Shown here in pieces: positions 9,367 to 18,394 of a stretch of 64,000 nucleotides of DNA. Each line of letters starts with the position of its first letter. The stretch's first letter is position 1. The stretch comes from Xanthobacteraceae bacterium. Lineage in GTDB: Bacteria > Pseudomonadota > Alphaproteobacteria > Rhizobiales > Xanthobacteraceae. A program made the translations under genes and the position numbers. The stretch covers positions 1-64,000 of the forward strand of contig JALHLQ010000014.1 in the NCBI GenBank assembly GCA_022844485.1, written 5' to 3'. A model generated the notes under the pieces. The model was not told where the DNA came from, did no database searches, and saw nothing but the letters and a program-made list of their open reading frames with translations.

Positions 9367-9930
9367 ATGACCACACATTTCGACCAAGGCGACGGCGACC
9401 TCTGGGTTTTCGGCTACGGCTCGCTGATCTGGCGGCCCGGCTTCGACTACCTTGAAAAGCGCACCGCCCGCCTGGTTGGCGCGCATCGCGCGCTCTGCGT
9501 CTACTCCTTCGTGCATCGCGGCACGCCGGAAAAGCCCGGCCTGGTGCTTGGCCTCGACCGCGGCGGCAACTGCCGAGGCATCGCCTACCGGGTCGCGGCC
9601 GATAAGCGGGCGGCGACCCTCCAATACCTGCGCGAACGCGAGCAGGTGACCATGGTCTACCGCGAGTCGCGGCGCGCGGTGTGGCTCGACGACGACCCCA
9701 AGCTGCGCGTGCAGGCGGTCTGCTACATGGTCGACCGCGGGCACGAGCAGTTCGCCGGCCGCCTCACGCTGGACCAGCAACTCCACCACGTCCGGCAGGG
9801 CCACGGCCGCTCCGGCAACAACCGCGACTACGTGCTGGAAACGGTGCACGCGCTGGAGAAGCTGGGTTTCCGCGACCGCGAGCTGCACCTCCTGGCCGAA
9901 CGGCTCAAGGGCACGCACGAGCAGGCCTAG
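9367..9930 (+). CDS. chaC: Glutathione-specific gamma-glutamylcyclotransferase (ChaC family)
   Basis: A 187-residue cytoplasmic enzyme. WVFGYGSLIWRPGF near the N-terminus is the glycine-rich substrate loop, and YLREREQVTMVYRE carries the catalytic glutamate of ChaC. The family cleaves glutathione to 5-oxoproline and Cys-Gly. The start is ATG 9367 (MTTHFDQGD); longer reading in frame upstream is not family-like. Its stop codon directly abuts the stop of convergent plsC (9930/9931), with no spacer between. Confidence 0.9.
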   Translation: MTTHFDQGDGDLWVFGYGSLIWRPGFDYLEKRTARLVGAHRALCVYSFVHRGTPEKPGLVLGLDRGGNCRGIAYRVAADKRAATLQYLREREQVTMVYRESRRAVWLDDDPKLRVQAVCYMVDRGHEQFAGRLTLDQQLHHVRQGHGRSGNNRDYVLETVHALEKLGFRDRELHLLAERLKGTHEQA

Positions 9931-10659
9931 TTATTTTTGGACGGCGGCCTGGGCTTCGGCAATCAGGCGCGCTGTGGCCGGCTCGATCGCATCTTGCAGG
10001 CGCTGGAAGAACGCGTCCTTGTCCAGCCCGGGCGGGATGGGATCGAGAATCTGCACGATCACCTTGCCGGGCCGGCGCAGGATCGAGCGGCGCGGCCAGA
10101 ACAGGCCGGAATTGAGCGCCACCGGCAGACAAGGCACGCCTTCCGCCGCGTAGAGATGGGCGACGCCATACTTGTATTTCGGCTCGGCGCCGGCCGGACG
10201 CCGCGTTCCTTCCGGGAAGATGATGAGCTGGCGCCTGTCGGCGAGCTCGATGCGCGCGCGCTCGGTCATCGCCGCCAGCGCCTGCGCGCGCGCGCCGCGA
10301 TTGACCGGCACCATGCGGCCCTTGATCGCGAGCCAACCGAAGATCGGAATCCACTGCAACTCGCGCTTGAGGATATAGACCGGATTGTCGAACAGCGGCA
10401 GCAGCGCAAAGGTCTCCCAGGCCGACTGGTGCTTGGACGCGACGATGAGCGCGCCGGGCGGGATTTTCTCGCGGCCGCGGATTTCGCAGTCGATCCCGGC
10501 GACAACGCGCAGCAGTACGAGATTGGCGCGGCCCCAGGCCTGCGCCACCCGGATGATGGCGCGGTAGGGCATGAAGAAGGTCGGCAGGGCGATCAGCAGC
10601 CAGACCAGCGTGTTCAGATAGAACAGCGCGTTGAAGGCGATGGAGCGGACCAGAATCAA
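9931..10659 (-). CDS. plsC: 1-acyl-sn-glycerol-3-phosphate acyltransferase (PlsC)
   Basis: A 242-residue inner-membrane acyltransferase that converts lysophosphatidate to phosphatidate. An N-terminal hydrophobic segment (about 8-32) is followed by motif I KHQSAWETF, which is H-x4-E rather than the usual H-x4-D, then VNRG and the FPEGTRRPAG motif. It is the last gene of the ftsE-ftsX-ydcF-plsC run; the gap from ydcF is 12 bases. Confidence 0.92.
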   Translation of the reverse strand: MILVRSIAFNALFYLNTLVWLLIALPTFFMPYRAIIRVAQAWGRANLVLLRVVAGIDCEIRGREKIPPGALIVASKHQSAWETFALLPLFDNPVYILKRELQWIPIFGWLAIKGRMVPVNRGARAQALAAMTERARIELADRRQLIIFPEGTRRPAGAEPKYKYGVAHLYAAEGVPCLPVALNSGLFWPRRSILRRPGKVIVQILDPIPPGLDKDAFFQRLQDAIEPATARLIAEAQAAVQK

Positions 10660-10671
10660 CTTATCGCTCCT

Positions 10672-11283
10672 TTAGGCGCCGGTGTCGGTATCGAGGCGCA
10701 TGCGCATGTGCGCGAACAGATACTTCAGATACTCGGCGAACAACAGCCGTGCGGTGTCGGCATATTGCCACCAGGGCTCGGTCTTCACCTTCTCCGAGAT
10801 CACCGGATAGGCGATCAGCTTCACCTCGGGCAACTGATGCGCGAGCTCGGCCATGGCGCGCGGCATGTGCCAGCTCGACGTCACCACGATCAGCGAGGCG
10901 AAGTTATGCTGGTGCGTCCAGCGCTTCGTCTCCAGCGCGTTGCCGAAGGTGTTGAGCGCGGACTTGTCGAGATCGATGCAGCAGGTGAAGTATTTGGAGT
11001 AAAGCGGTGTCAGGCGGGCGATCTCGCGCTTGCTAATGTCGCGATGCACGCCGGTGATCAACAGCCGCTTGCCGCGCTGCGAGGCCAGTAGCTCGATGGC
11101 GTCCGGAATGCGCGCCGCCGCGCCGGTGAGTACGACGATGCCGTCCGCCTCGCGGCTGAGCTGAGTCTCCTCGTTCGGGATGCCGAGCGAGAACACCACG
11201 AAGCCGACCGCGAGCACCAGCGTGCCGACGGTCGCGGCGGTCATGGTCAGAAAGCCGATCCAGCGGGCGAGACCTGCGAGCAT
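10672..11283 (-). CDS. YdcF family protein (DUF218)
   Basis: A 203-residue protein with an N-terminal membrane anchor (about 8-35) and a DUF218 fold: GIVVLTGAAARIPDAIELL, RLLITGVHRDI, and VVTSSWHMPRAMAEL with the conserved His. SanA/ElyC/YdcF relatives act in envelope or polysaccharide metabolism. Its start lies one base after the ftsX stop, so it is probably cotranslated with ftsEX. Specific function unknown. Confidence 0.85.
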   Translation of the reverse strand: MLAGLARWIGFLTMTAATVGTLVLAVGFVVFSLGIPNEETQLSREADGIVVLTGAAARIPDAIELLASQRGKRLLITGVHRDISKREIARLTPLYSKYFTCCIDLDKSALNTFGNALETKRWTHQHNFASLIVVTSSWHMPRAMAELAHQLPEVKLIAYPVISEKVKTEPWWQYADTARLLFAEYLKYLFAHMRMRLDTDTGA

Positions 11284-11284
11284 G

Positions 11285-12241
11285 TCAGTCGATGGCTTCC
11301 AGCGTGCGGTTGACGGTTTGGCGCGAGGTGAGCGCCGTCACGGCGGCGATCAGCACCACCTGCATCAACACCGCAATATAGCCGGCCCAGCCGATGGAAA
11401 ACGAGCCGAACAGCGCCGAGGTCTGGTCGCCGCCGGCGGTGCCGGTGAACCAGCGGCTGACGACCGAGGCAAGCGCGAACAGCACGATCGCCGCACCGCC
11501 GCCGATGGCCCCGCCCTGCAGGCCGAGCAGCAGGAAGTGGCGCTGGAAATTGCCGGCGATGAAGCCGTTCTTGGCGCCGACGAAATGCAGAACCTCGATA
11601 ACGTTCTTGTTGGTGGCCATGGCGCCGCGGGTGGCGAAGGTGACGGACAGCACGGTGGCAGCAATCACCAATATGAGAATGCACACGCCGGCAGCGACCG
11701 CGGTGCCGGCCATGGCGCGCATGCGATCGATCCAGCCGCGGTGGTCGTCGAGCGTGGCGCCCGGCACCTGCTCGGCCAGGATGCGCCGGAGCTGCGGCAA
11801 GTCGGGCGCAGCGCCGGCGGCGATCTTGACCACGATCAGGCGCGGCACCGGCAATTCGTCCAGCCGCAACCCGCTGCCGAGCCAGGGCTCGAGCAGCCTG
11901 GCGGATTCCTCCTTCGAATAGGGCCGCACGTCGGAGATGCCGGGGAAGGCGCGCGCGGCAGAGGCGGCCTTGTCGACGGCGGCGTCGAGATCGCGGCCGG
12001 CCGACGGGATGAGCTGGATCGTGACCTCGCGCGAGACGTCCGACTGCCATTCGCTCGCCGCCTGGCTGACCAGTATCACCGCGCCGGTGGTGAGCGAAGC
12101 AAGGAACGTCATGATGGCGACGACGGCGACCAGCGCATGACCGGAGATCGACTGGCGCGGCACCAGCGCGGAATCGCCGCGCGGCGGCGGCGGCGTCGCC
12201 GCGAGTGCCGGCGCCCTGTCGTCCCTGTCGTAATCGCTCAT
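11285..12241 (-). CDS. ftsX: Cell division protein FtsX (ABC permease)
   Basis: A 318-residue permease with a cytoplasmic N-tail, a first membrane segment (around ALVAVVAIMTFLASLTTGAVIL), an extracellular domain, and three further membrane segments in the C-terminal half. FtsEX couples ATP hydrolysis to septal peptidoglycan hydrolases. I use ATG 12241 (MSDYDRDD); an alternative ATG at 12256 would overlap the ftsE end by eight bases. It overlaps or abuts ftsE and is followed by ydcF after one base. Confidence 0.93.
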   Translation of the reverse strand: MSDYDRDDRAPALAATPPPPRGDSALVPRQSISGHALVAVVAIMTFLASLTTGAVILVSQAASEWQSDVSREVTIQLIPSAGRDLDAAVDKAASAARAFPGISDVRPYSKEESARLLEPWLGSGLRLDELPVPRLIVVKIAAGAAPDLPQLRRILAEQVPGATLDDHRGWIDRMRAMAGTAVAAGVCILILVIAATVLSVTFATRGAMATNKNVIEVLHFVGAKNGFIAGNFQRHFLLLGLQGGAIGGGAAIVLFALASVVSRWFTGTAGGDQTSALFGSFSIGWAGYIAVLMQVVLIAAVTALTSRQTVNRTLEAID

Positions 12242-12248
12242 ACGGGTC

Positions 12249-12908
12249 TCAGTCATAGATGTGCAGCCGGCCTTCGTGCAGCACCAGCCGACGCGCATCG
12301 TACTGGTCCATCAAGGCAATGTCGTGGGTGGCGATCACCACCGAGGTGCCGGATTTATTGAGCTCGATGAACAGCCGCAGCAGCCGCTGCGCCAGGCTCG
12401 GATCGACGTTGCCGGTAGGCTCGTCGGCGAGCAGCAGTTGCGGGCGCGCGATCACGGCGCGCGCGATCGCGGCGCGCTGCTTCTCGCCGCCGGAGAGCAC
12501 CGGCGGCAGCGCCCACATGCGCTCGCCGAGGCCGACCCAGTTCAGAAGCTCGATCACCTCGTCGCGGTAGCTGTCTTCCGGGCGGCCCATCACGCGCAGC
12601 GGCAGCGCGACATTCTCATAGGTGCTCATGTGGTCGAGCAGGCGGAAGTCCTGGAACACGATGCCGATGCGCCGGCGCAAGGTGGCCACAGCGTCCTTCG
12701 ATAGCGTGGCCACGTCGTGGCCGAACTGGGTAATGAGGCCGCGCGTGGGTTTGAGCGAGAGGAACAGGAGGCGCAGCAGGGAGGTCTTGCCCGCCCCGGA
12801 GGGGCCGGTCAGGAACTGGAAGGAATGCGGCTCGATGCGGAACGTGAGGTCGCGCAGGACCTCCGGCCCGAGGCCGTAGCGTAAGCCCACATTCTCGAAT
12901 CGGACCAC
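12249..12908 (-). CDS. ftsE: Cell division ATP-binding protein FtsE
   Basis: A 219-residue ABC ATPase partner of FtsX. It has Walker A TGPSGAGKTS, the Q-loop IVFQDFRLL, signature LSGGEKQR, Walker B LLLADEPTG and the H-loop ATHD. The frame is open to 13076, but family sequence (VRFENVGLRYG) begins at a GTG pair at 12911/12908, which gives the usual FtsE length. GGAGGGG sits directly upstream. First gene of the ftsE-ftsX-ydcF-plsC cluster. Confidence 0.94.
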   Translation of the reverse strand: MVRFENVGLRYGLGPEVLRDLTFRIEPHSFQFLTGPSGAGKTSLLRLLFLSLKPTRGLITQFGHDVATLSKDAVATLRRRIGIVFQDFRLLDHMSTYENVALPLRVMGRPEDSYRDEVIELLNWVGLGERMWALPPVLSGGEKQRAAIARAVIARPQLLLADEPTGNVDPSLAQRLLRLFIELNKSGTSVVIATHDIALMDQYDARRLVLHEGRLHIYD

Positions 12909-13119
12909 CACCCCTCCGATCGGCTCAATCTGGGGGCGTTTCCCCGGAGCGGCCGGGGTCCCTGCCCGAAACGCCCCGCAGCCCGCAGAACTGGCCTTTT
13001 TTACAGCATTATCAGCGCCCCGCCAGTGCCACGGCCGAGCGGCAGGGGATGATGGCGGCGAGCCTCGGCCGCCCATGGTTTCCGGTCCATTAACGGACGG
13101 CTGCTAGGGTTTGCGCGCC

Positions 13120-14055
13120 ATGCTGATCGTCTGTCCGAGTTGCGCCACGTCCTACATGATCGACCCGGCCTCGGTTGGAGCCGCCGGGCGCATGGTCCGT
13201 TGCGCGCGCTGCAAGGAAACCTGGTTCGCGGGGCCGAGGGCTGGAGAGGTCAACGCCTTCGTGGACGGCGTGATCGCCGAAGCCGAGGCCGATACCAAGC
13301 CGCCGTCCCCGCCGCCGCAAGCCGCCGCACCGCCTCCACCGCCCCCGCTGCCGCCAATGCCGGCCGCGGAAGAGGTCCAGGCCAAATCGCCACATCCGCC
13401 AGCGAGCGTCAGCCTGCCGAGCTGGTCGCCGGGCGCTGCCGAGCCGCCGGAGCCGGAGCCAGTGGCCATCAGCGACGCCCCCTCCTTGGTGCCGCCGATC
13501 GAGCACGCGCCGCTGGCCGCGGCCGGGCGATTCGAGCCCGAAAGCGAGGATATCGAAACCTTCGCCGCGCGCCGCCGGCGCATGCAGAGCAAGCGTCAGA
13601 AATCGAAACGTTCGTCGCGCTGGACAGCCATCGTCCTGGTGCTGTTCGCCTTCAACGTCGCGCTGGTCGGCGCACGCCATGAAGTGGTGCGCTACCTGCC
13701 GCAGACCGCCTCGCTGTTCGCGGCCGTCGGCCTGCCGGTGAACCTGCGCAACCTGAATTTCGAGAACGTGCGCATCACCAAGGAAATCGAGGACGGCAAC
13801 GCGATCCTGGTGGTGCAAGGCTCGATCGCGAGCGCGAGCAACCGGCCGGCGGAGGTGCCGCGCCTGCGCTTTGCCGCGCGCAATGCCGCGGGCCAAGAGA
13901 TCTACGTGTGGACGGCCAAGCCCGAGCGCAGCATTCTCGGGCCCGGCGAGAGCATGAAGTTCTCCAGCCGCCTCGCCGCGCCGCCGGCCGACGCCAACGA
14001 CGTGATGGTGCGCTTCTTCACCGCGCAGGACGCGATGGCGGGCGGCGCCAAGTAG
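13120..14055 (+). CDS. Zinc-ribbon (MJ0042) and DUF3426 membrane protein
   Basis: A 311-residue protein. The N-terminus is a zinc ribbon with Cys5, Cys8, Cys28 and Cys31 (CPSC and CARC pairs), followed by a Pro/Ala-rich linker (about 65-130), a basic patch, a single membrane segment (about 168-186) and an extracytoplasmic beta-rich domain resembling DUF3426. The family is common next to ftsE in Rhizobiales; function unknown. It is divergent from ftsE. Confidence 0.85.
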   Translation: MLIVCPSCATSYMIDPASVGAAGRMVRCARCKETWFAGPRAGEVNAFVDGVIAEAEADTKPPSPPPQAAAPPPPPPLPPMPAAEEVQAKSPHPPASVSLPSWSPGAAEPPEPEPVAISDAPSLVPPIEHAPLAAAGRFEPESEDIETFAARRRRMQSKRQKSKRSSRWTAIVLVLFAFNVALVGARHEVVRYLPQTASLFAAVGLPVNLRNLNFENVRITKEIEDGNAILVVQGSIASASNRPAEVPRLRFAARNAAGQEIYVWTAKPERSILGPGESMKFSSRLAAPPADANDVMVRFFTAQDAMAGGAK

Positions 14056-14070
14056 CGGCTTTTCGGAAGA

Positions 14071-16638
14071 TTAGAAGTCCTGCAACAGCCGCTCGATGTA
14101 ATCGAGCTCGAGCTGCGGGCGGAAGCTTTCCCCGAAGCGCTTGCGCAATTCTTCCAGGATGCGACGCGCGCGCTGGGCGTCGATCTCGCCCGGCACCTTC
14201 ACGGTGACGTCGTCGCCATAATCGCGCCCGCGCAGCGGACGGCCGAGCGGATCGGTGTCCTGTTGGGCGCGTTCGCGGCCGCGGCCGGGCCGCCCGTTCG
14301 GGCCGGGTCCGTTCTGGCCCATTCCTTGCTGCATCTGCTGCGCGAGCCCCTGCGCGCCCTTGCGCATGGCTTCGAGCGCGCGGCCCTGCGAGCCGACGGC
14401 ACCGTCGGCATCGCCCTCGCCGAGCTCGCCTTCGGCCTGGCCCATGGCCTCGCCGGCGTCGCCGAGCTGGCCCATCTCGTTGCCTTGACCTTGGCCCTTC
14501 TCGCCGCGCTCGCCCTTGCCCTGCTGATTGGGCTGGCCGAGCCCGCGCTGGCGCAGTTGCTCCATCAGCTTGTTCAGCCGGTCGCGCAGGCCCTGCTGGT
14601 CCTGGCGCAGATCGCCCATCTGATCGTTTTGCCCGCGCTGGCCGCGCTGGCGGTCGCGCCGGCCGTCCTGGCCTTCCTTGAAGGTGCGGTCGCGCAACTG
14701 CTGCTGCTTGCGGATCATGTCGCCGAGCTCGTCGAGCGCCGACATCATGTCGTCGTCGCCGTCGTCGCCCTGCGCGCCCGGCCGCGCCATCTGTAGATTT
14801 TCCATCATCTGCTGGAGCTGCTCGAGCAACTGGCGCGCGGCGTCCTTGTTGCCGGAGCGCGCCATCTGCTCGAGGCGGTCGAGCATGCTTTTCAAGTCTT
14901 GCTGGCTCAGCGTGCGCGTGTTGCGGTCGAGCGGGCGCGCGAGTTGTTGCGGATTGCGGCGCATCTCCTCGGCCAGCGCCTGCAGGAACTTGTCCATGGC
15001 GGCGCGCAGGTCGTCCATCAGCTTCTTGAGCTCTTCGTCGGTGGCGCCGCGTTCGAGCGCCTGCCGCAAGGCTTCCTGCGCCTGGCGCAGCGCCTGCTCG
15101 GCCTGGCTGACGTTGCCGTCCTCGATCTGCAGCGCCATCTCCCACATGCGCGCGACCATCTCGCGCAGCGCGTCGTCGGTTTTGGCGTTGTCCAGCCCGT
15201 AATAGAGCGAGCGCAGGCCGAGATAGATGCCGGTCTCCGGCGTGAAGCGCTCGGGCGCGATGCTGAGCGCATCCAGCGCCGTCATCACGATCGGCTTGGC
15301 GTCGGCATCGAGCGCGAGATTGCGGCGCTGCTCGATGATCGCGCGCGCCAGCGGCTTGACGAAAATGCGCTGCGGCAGTTGCAGCTCCTGCGGCTCGCTG
15401 CGGCCTTCATTGCCGCCCTCGTCGCGCGCGGTGAGCGTGAGGACGACTTCGGCGCCAGCCCACGGATGGCCGGTGAGGTCGTGCGTGGTCTGCGCCGCGC
15501 CGTTGCGCGTGCGCGCCTGCGGCAAAGTGAGCGCGAATTCGGGCGCGCCAAACAGCGGCCGCGCCTTGCCGGCGTCCTTGTCCTTGAGCGCGAAGGTCGC
15601 CTTGCTTTCGATCACGCCGTAATCGTCGTCCATCTTGTACTCGAGCCGCAGCGCGCCGCGCGCCTGCCGCTCGGGATCCTTGGTGAGCGCGATGTTCGGT
15701 ACACGGTCGGGGATGGCGGTGAAATTCCACACCAGGTCGCCGCGGCCTGCGCCGTGCACCGTGGCGCTGCCGTCGCCCTTGATCACGAGGCGGTGCTCCT
15801 CGGTGCCGGCCGGGAGCGGCGCGCGCGCTTCCGCCGGCGCGTCCTCAAGGCCGCCTTTGCGCAGGAGTTCGAAGCGCACCTTGCCGGTGGAGCGGACGAT
15901 GAGCTGGCTGCCGGTCGGCACGGCGACCGGCGCCGCCGCCTGCGCAGTCTCGCCCGGACGCATGCCCGGCAGCATCACTGGCGGTCGTCCCGTGTAGACC
16001 GGCGGCGTCACCCAGGCGTCGATGCGGTAGTTTGCCGGCGCCACCACGCCCTGCCAGTCGAAAGCGGCGGTGACGCGCTTCACCCGCTCGCCGCCGGCCG
16101 CGAAGAAGCTCGCCGCCAGCAGGATGAGCGCCAGCGCGCGGAAGGCCATGGGATCGCGCAGCGACAGTTTCGGCGAGGGCCAGCCGGCCTTGAGCCGGCG
16201 CGCGGTGAGCAGCGCGCGCTCGACATGCGCCTGCCAGAGCGCCTGCGCGATTGGATCGTGACTGTTGGCGGAGAGATGATCGCCGACCGCTGTGGCGGGC
16301 CGGTGCTTCTCGCCGCTGCCGCGGTCGAGCCGGCGCAAGCCGTCGCCGACGCTCGGCAGGCGCAGCCGCAACAGCGGCACCGCGGCGATGAGCGCAACGA
16401 TGCCGAAAAGCGCAAGTCCGATAGCGCGGCCGAGCGGGGGCAGCACCAGCCAGAGCCCGGCCCAGGAGAACGCGAGGAAGACCGCCAGCGCCGTGGCGAG
16501 CGTGGCGAGCGCCGGCCACAGCCGCTCCCACAAAAGGCTGCCGCGGGCGCGCTTGAGCGCGCGTGCGAGCCGCTGCCGCGTCGCCAATTCCCGGTCATGA
16601 GGCTGGTCGTCGACGCCGTCCAAAAGCCGCTCCGTCAC
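14071..16638 (-). CDS. TIGR02302 family membrane protein (DUF4175)
   Basis: An 855-residue protein. Two membrane segments lie at about 35-80 and a third near 160-180, followed by a large region rich in Gln, Arg, Gly and Met (about 480-770) with heptad-like QQLQQMMEN and GQNGPGPNGRP low-complexity tracts. The organisation matches TIGR02302/DUF4175, an alphaproteobacterial family of unknown role. It follows lysA on the same strand. The Gln/Gly-rich stretch is the reason long spurious frames appear on the opposite strand. Confidence 0.88.
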   Translation of the reverse strand: MTERLLDGVDDQPHDRELATRQRLARALKRARGSLLWERLWPALATLATALAVFLAFSWAGLWLVLPPLGRAIGLALFGIVALIAAVPLLRLRLPSVGDGLRRLDRGSGEKHRPATAVGDHLSANSHDPIAQALWQAHVERALLTARRLKAGWPSPKLSLRDPMAFRALALILLAASFFAAGGERVKRVTAAFDWQGVVAPANYRIDAWVTPPVYTGRPPVMLPGMRPGETAQAAAPVAVPTGSQLIVRSTGKVRFELLRKGGLEDAPAEARAPLPAGTEEHRLVIKGDGSATVHGAGRGDLVWNFTAIPDRVPNIALTKDPERQARGALRLEYKMDDDYGVIESKATFALKDKDAGKARPLFGAPEFALTLPQARTRNGAAQTTHDLTGHPWAGAEVVLTLTARDEGGNEGRSEPQELQLPQRIFVKPLARAIIEQRRNLALDADAKPIVMTALDALSIAPERFTPETGIYLGLRSLYYGLDNAKTDDALREMVARMWEMALQIEDGNVSQAEQALRQAQEALRQALERGATDEELKKLMDDLRAAMDKFLQALAEEMRRNPQQLARPLDRNTRTLSQQDLKSMLDRLEQMARSGNKDAARQLLEQLQQMMENLQMARPGAQGDDGDDDMMSALDELGDMIRKQQQLRDRTFKEGQDGRRDRQRGQRGQNDQMGDLRQDQQGLRDRLNKLMEQLRQRGLGQPNQQGKGERGEKGQGQGNEMGQLGDAGEAMGQAEGELGEGDADGAVGSQGRALEAMRKGAQGLAQQMQQGMGQNGPGPNGRPGRGRERAQQDTDPLGRPLRGRDYGDDVTVKVPGEIDAQRARRILEELRKRFGESFRPQLELDYIERLLQDF

Positions 16639-16814
16639 CCGGGCTCGAGGCAGAATCTCTCAATAACAACACGCTAGCACGCGGGCATTTCCCCGGCCAC
16701 GCGGGTATTTATGCGGCTTGGGACAAGCCGGCATGCGATCGGGCGTGAGCATTGCGACGGTTTCAGGGCGGTTTTTGCTGCGGACGGGACCAAAACCGGC
16801 CCCCGGCAGCGGAA

Positions 16815-18080
16815 TCAGAGCCAATCCGGCAGGCGGTCGAGCGCAATAAGTTGATCGACCTCCAGGCGCGGGCGCACCAGCGCCCAGCGGTCGCCATCGA
16901 CCAGCACTTCCGGCACCAGCGGGCGCGTGTTGTAGGTGCCCGCCTGTACCGCCCCGTAAGCGCCGGCCGACATCACCGCCAGCAGCGCGCCGTCCTTCGG
17001 CTCGGGCATGTCGCGATCCTTGGCGAGGAAGTCGCCGCTCTCGCAGACCGGGCCGACCACGTCGGCGCGCATGCGCCGGGCGTTGGCCGGCGCCTCGGCG
17101 ACCGGCCAGATCTCGTGATGCGCGTCGTACAGCGTCGGGCGGATGAGGTCGTTCATGGCGGCGTCCACCACCACGAAATGCTTCACGTCGCCGTGCTTCA
17201 CGAACAGCACGCGCGTGACCAGGATGCCGGCATTGCCGACGATGAGGCGGCCCGGCTCGAAGATCAGCCGGCAGCCGAGATCGCGCGTCGCGCGCTTGAC
17301 CACCGCGGCATATTGCTCGGGATGCGGCGGCGGCTCGTTGTCGTCGCGATAGGGAATGCCGAGGCCGCCGCCGAGATCGACATGCGCGATGGTGTGCCCG
17401 TCGGCGCGCAAGGTCTGCACGAACTCGGCCAGCAGCGCAAAGGCGTTGCCAAAGGGGTCGAGGTCGGTGATCTGGCTGCCGATATGCATGTCGACGCCGG
17501 CGACCTTGAGGCCAGGCAGGGTGGCGGCGTGCTTGTAGACCTCGCGCGCGCGGCTGATCGGAATGCCGAACTTGTTCTCGGCCTTGCCGGTGGCGATCTT
17601 GTGATGCGTCTTGGCGTCGATGTCGGGATTGACGCGCACCGAGACATGCGCGCGACGGCCCTTCGACGCCGCAATCGACGAAAGCAGATGCAGCTCGGGC
17701 TCCGACTCGACGTTGATGCAGAGGATGCCTTCGTCGACGGCGAGCGCCAGCTCCTCGGCGGTCTTGCCCAGCCCCGAGAACATGATCTTGTCGGCGGGGA
17801 TGCCAGCCGCCCGCGCGCGCTTGAGCTCGCCGCCGGAAACCACGTCGGCGCCGGCGCCGAGCTTGGCCAACGTCTTGATCACCGCCTGGTTGGAATTCGC
17901 CTTCATGGCGTAGCAGACGAGCACGTCCACGTCGGCGAAGGCGCCGGCGAACACGTTGTAATGGCGCGTCAGCGTCGCCGTCGAATAGCAATAGAACGGC
18001 GTGCCGACCTTGGCGGCGAGCGCGTCAAGATCGACGCCTTCGGCGTGCAGGACGCCGTTGCGGTAGGCGAAGTGGTGCAT
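16815..18080 (-). CDS. lysA: Diaminopimelate decarboxylase
   Basis: A 421-residue fold-III PLP enzyme making L-lysine from meso-diaminopimelate. The PLP lysine is in CYAMKANSN, HIGSQI and GGGLGIPY are present, EPGRLIVGNAG is the phosphate-binding region and GPVCESGDFLA holds the active-site Cys of the partner subunit. Start ATG 18080 (MHHFAYRNG) matches the family; the longer open frame upstream overlaps lptM. It lies 10 bases after lptM in the argH-lptM-lysA-TIGR02302 run. Confidence 0.95.
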   Translation of the reverse strand: MHHFAYRNGVLHAEGVDLDALAAKVGTPFYCYSTATLTRHYNVFAGAFADVDVLVCYAMKANSNQAVIKTLAKLGAGADVVSGGELKRARAAGIPADKIMFSGLGKTAEELALAVDEGILCINVESEPELHLLSSIAASKGRRAHVSVRVNPDIDAKTHHKIATGKAENKFGIPISRAREVYKHAATLPGLKVAGVDMHIGSQITDLDPFGNAFALLAEFVQTLRADGHTIAHVDLGGGLGIPYRDDNEPPPHPEQYAAVVKRATRDLGCRLIFEPGRLIVGNAGILVTRVLFVKHGDVKHFVVVDAAMNDLIRPTLYDAHHEIWPVAEAPANARRMRADVVGPVCESGDFLAKDRDMPEPKDGALLAVMSAGAYGAVQAGTYNTRPLVPEVLVDGDRWALVRPRLEVDQLIALDRLPDWL

Positions 18081-18090
18081 GGCGGCGCGC

Positions 18091-18351
18091 TTAGTTGAGC
18101 AGGACGTCGAGCGGTATAGGCCGGCGCGGGCCTTTCGGGGCAGCCGGCTGGCCGTCCGGGCCGACGCCGGTAGAGCCGTCGGGCGCCGCCGCACCGCCAA
18201 TCGGCGTCGCCGCGCCATTGTCGAAGGAGGCGCCGGGCGGCGGATCGAGCGGACCTTTACGCCCGCAGGCCGCCAGGCCGAGCGCAGCGCAAAGCGCGCC
18301 GATCAAGGCGAGGCGAAGGAAAGGGCGGCTCGAAATGGGCTCTGCGGACAT
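18091..18351 (-). CDS. lptM: Small lipoprotein, LptM-like
   Basis: An 86-residue protein with a lipoprotein signal (LRLALIGALCAALGLAAC, lipobox LAAC) followed at once by GRKGPLDPP, the signature of LptM/YifL, which helps mature the LPS translocon LptD in enterobacteria. The rest is Pro/Gly-rich. An ATG four codons upstream (18363) is possible, but ATG 18351 (MSAEPISS) gives a more usual signal. Placement between argH and lysA is standard in the order. Confidence 0.8.
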   Translation of the reverse strand: MSAEPISSRPFLRLALIGALCAALGLAACGRKGPLDPPPGASFDNGAATPIGGAAAPDGSTGVGPDGQPAAPKGPRRPIPLDVLLN

Positions 18352-18394
18352 AGGCGGCACCATAGCAAAATAGAAAGAAAAGGCGAGATCGGCG

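Noticed and set aside
14899..16677. A 592-codon plus-strand frame
   Set aside because: Shadow of the TIGR02302 gene on the other strand, caused by Gln/Arg-rich codon use.
16660..18098. Long frames on both strands around lysA
   Set aside because: Only the lysA frame has enzyme motifs; the others are shifted shadows.
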